Positions 62,997 to 64,000 of a stretch of 64,000 nucleotides of DNA are shown here, in pieces. The DNA is from Hydractinia symbiolongicarpus. Lineage: Eukaryota > Cnidaria > Hydrozoa > Anthoathecata > Hydractiniidae. The stretch is from the NCBI RefSeq assembly GCF_029227915.1, contig NC_079888.1, positions 22,548,001-22,612,000 of the forward strand, given 5' to 3'. The position numbers and the translations under genes were made by a program. Positions within the stretch are counted from its first letter, which is position 1; each line of letters begins with the position of its first letter. The notes under the pieces were generated by a model. That model had not been told where the DNA came from and made no database searches. It saw only the letters and a list, made by a program, of their open reading frames with translations.

Positions 62997-63813
62997 GGAA
63001 ATGAGTTTACTTCCTGGGTACTTTCTTTGTATACATTCGACTATACGGGCCAAGCCCAGGATTTACGGAAAATCGCGGGATTTCGTTTGCCGGCGATTAA
63101 ACCTCTTTTATTAAGCGTCTCATCAAAAATGAAAACATTTTTAAAAAGTACAAGTCTCATGGGCTTTAGTGGTGAGATAATAATTTAAAAAATCGTTCGG
63201 GAAATGAGTTTACTCCCTGGGTACTTTCTTTGTATACTTTTGACTATACGGGCCGAGTCCGGGATTTACGGGAAATCGCCGGTTTTCGTTTGCCAGCGAT
63301 TAAACTGCTTTTATTCAGCGTCTCATCAAAAATGAAAACATTCGTGAAAACTACAAGTCTCATGCGTTTTAGTGGTGAAATAATAATTTAAAAAATCGTT
63401 TGGGAAATGAGTTTACTCCCTGGGTACTTTCTTTGTATACTTTTGACTATACGGGCCGAGTCCAAGATTTACGGGAAATCGCAGGTTTTCGTTTGCCGGC
63501 GATTAAACTTTTTATTCAGCGTCTCATCAAAAATGAAAACATTTTTAAAAACTACAAGTCTCATGCGTTTTAGTGGTGAAAAAGTAATTTAAAAAATCGT
63601 TCGGGAAATGAGTTTACTCCCTGGGTACTTTCTTTGTATACTTTTGACTATACGGGCCAAGCCCGGGACTTACGGGAAATCGCGGGTTTTTGTTTGCCAG
63701 CGATTAAACTGCTGTTATTCAGCGTCTCATCATAAATGAATACATTTTTAAAAACTACAAGTCTCATGCGTTTTAGTGGTGAAATAATAATTTAAAAAAT
63801 CGTTTGGGAAATG
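62997..63813. repeat. 7-mer HOR unit, copy 2 (partial)
   Basis: Matches 61,586-62,402 with few changes (CTCCCTGGG versus CTCCCCGGG near 63,213). After about 63,813 the sequence follows the 60,178-60,375 lineage instead. Confidence 0.82.
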
Positions 63814-64000
63814 AGTTTACTCCCTGGGTACTTTCTTTGTATACTTTTGACTATACGGGCCGAGTCCGGGATTTACGGGAAATCGCAGGTTTTCGTTTGC
63901 CGGCGATTAAACCACTTTCATTAAGCGTCTCATCAAGAATGAAAAGATTTCTGAAAACTACAAGTCTCATGCGTTTTAGTGGTGAAAAAATAATTTAAAA
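63814..64000. repeat. Last monomers, array continues past the window
   Basis: Closely resembles 60,188-60,375 (CCGAGTCCGGG, GCAGG, CACTTTCATTAAGCG, GAAAAGATTTCTG). The last GATTAAAC is at 63,905 and the sequence stops 96 bases into that monomer, so no array boundary is seen. Confidence 0.85.

Larger units (their letters stand above)
1..64000. repeat. Tandem satellite array, ~203-bp monomer, fills the window
   Basis: A GATTAAAC (less often AATTAAAC) monomer start recurs every 202-203 bases throughout: 1, 204, 407, 609, 812, 1014, 1216, 1419, 1622, 1825, 2028 and so on to 63,905. That makes about 315 monomers. All are in the same orientation; I saw no inverted monomer and no non-satellite insertion. 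One consensus-like monomer contains 58 A, 69 T, 35 C and 41 G (37% GC). Variation is mostly substitutions plus a few recurrent small indels (8-bp, 2-bp and 1-bp deletions, a 1-bp insertion, A-run length). Neither array edge is in the window. An array of this length is characteristic of eukaryotic heterochromatin; centromeric, pericentromeric or subtelomeric location cannot be decided from sequence alone. I do not recognise the satellite family. Confidence 0.97.

Noticed and set aside
1-64000. CRISPR array
   Set aside because: Repeats are about 203 bp with no unique spacers between them; the whole period is conserved.
1-64000. Transposon- or Helitron-derived tandem repeat
   Set aside because: No terminal inverted repeats, target-site duplications, transposase or reverse transcriptase remnants were seen anywhere in the window.
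1-64000. Bacterial or phage origin
   Set aside because: A 64-kb gene-free satellite with nested HORs has no prokaryotic parallel that I can support, and no bacterial genes, ribosome binding sites or tRNAs are visible.

Overview
The whole 64,000-base window is one uninterrupted head-to-tail satellite DNA array. About 315 copies of a 203-bp monomer (usually 202-203 bp) follow one another in the same orientation from the first base to the last. Base 1 coincides with a monomer start (GATTAAAC) and the window ends 96 bases into a monomer, so the array continues past both edges. I see no protein-coding gene, RNA gene, transposon, CRISPR array or non-satellite island. Every open reading frame (up to 133 codons) is the same monomer reading frame recurring with the repeat period.

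A homogeneous satellite of this length with higher-order repeats (HORs) is typical of eukaryotic pericentromeric, centromeric or subtelomeric heterochromatin. I cannot name the species or the satellite family. A hand count on one consensus-like monomer gives 37% GC and 12 CpG where about 7 are expected, with no TpG/CpA excess. That argues against long exposure to heavy germline CpG methylation and fits many invertebrate or other lightly methylated genomes, but this is inference.

Monomers fall into two poles. A has a TTCTTTTATTCAGCG head, CTCCCTGGG middle and CGAGTCCGGG tail. B has a CCTCTTT(C)ATTAAGCG head, CTCACAGGG middle and CAAGCCCGGG tail. Many monomers are A/B chimeras. The monomer carries short dyads: a 9-bp-arm inverted repeat, GTATA/TATAC, GATTT/AAATC, the GCCGGC palindrome, and in B-type a CGGGC/GCCCG stem.

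The array is a mosaic of locally amplified HORs of different sizes, listed left to right. Approximately 257-2,910: 8-mer of 1,621 bp. 3,498-5,547: 5-mer of 1,012 bp. 7,599-9,660: a second 5-mer pair of 1,013 bp. 10,386-13,353: 8-mer. 14,574-17,499: 8-mer. 17,500-19,943: 6-mer of 1,217 bp, nearly identical copies. 13,561-21,770: a 6.48-kb (about 32-mer) repeat enclosing the previous two. 21,800-23,573: 6-mer. 26,861-28,203: 3-mer of 609 bp. 28,689-34,398: 8/9-mers, one with an out-of-register 158-bp monomer. 34,399-38,082: 9-mer of 1,825 bp with no difference seen between copies. 38,083-45,485: composite units rich in an 8-bp-deletion subtype. 45,486-52,010: a six-monomer a-f unit and its 9-mer derivative. 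52,010-60,318: 20/21-mer of about 4.05-4.25 kb. 60,552-61,7xx: 3-mer of 601 bp. 61,586 to near the end: 7-mer of 1,411 bp. Block edges are eye-estimated to within tens of bases.

The pattern is what repeated unequal exchange and segmental amplification of a satellite would give, with subtype markers confined to parts of the array. There is no evidence here of a novel gene system. The interest lies in the repeat architecture, the very recent duplications and the possible structural role of the dyads.
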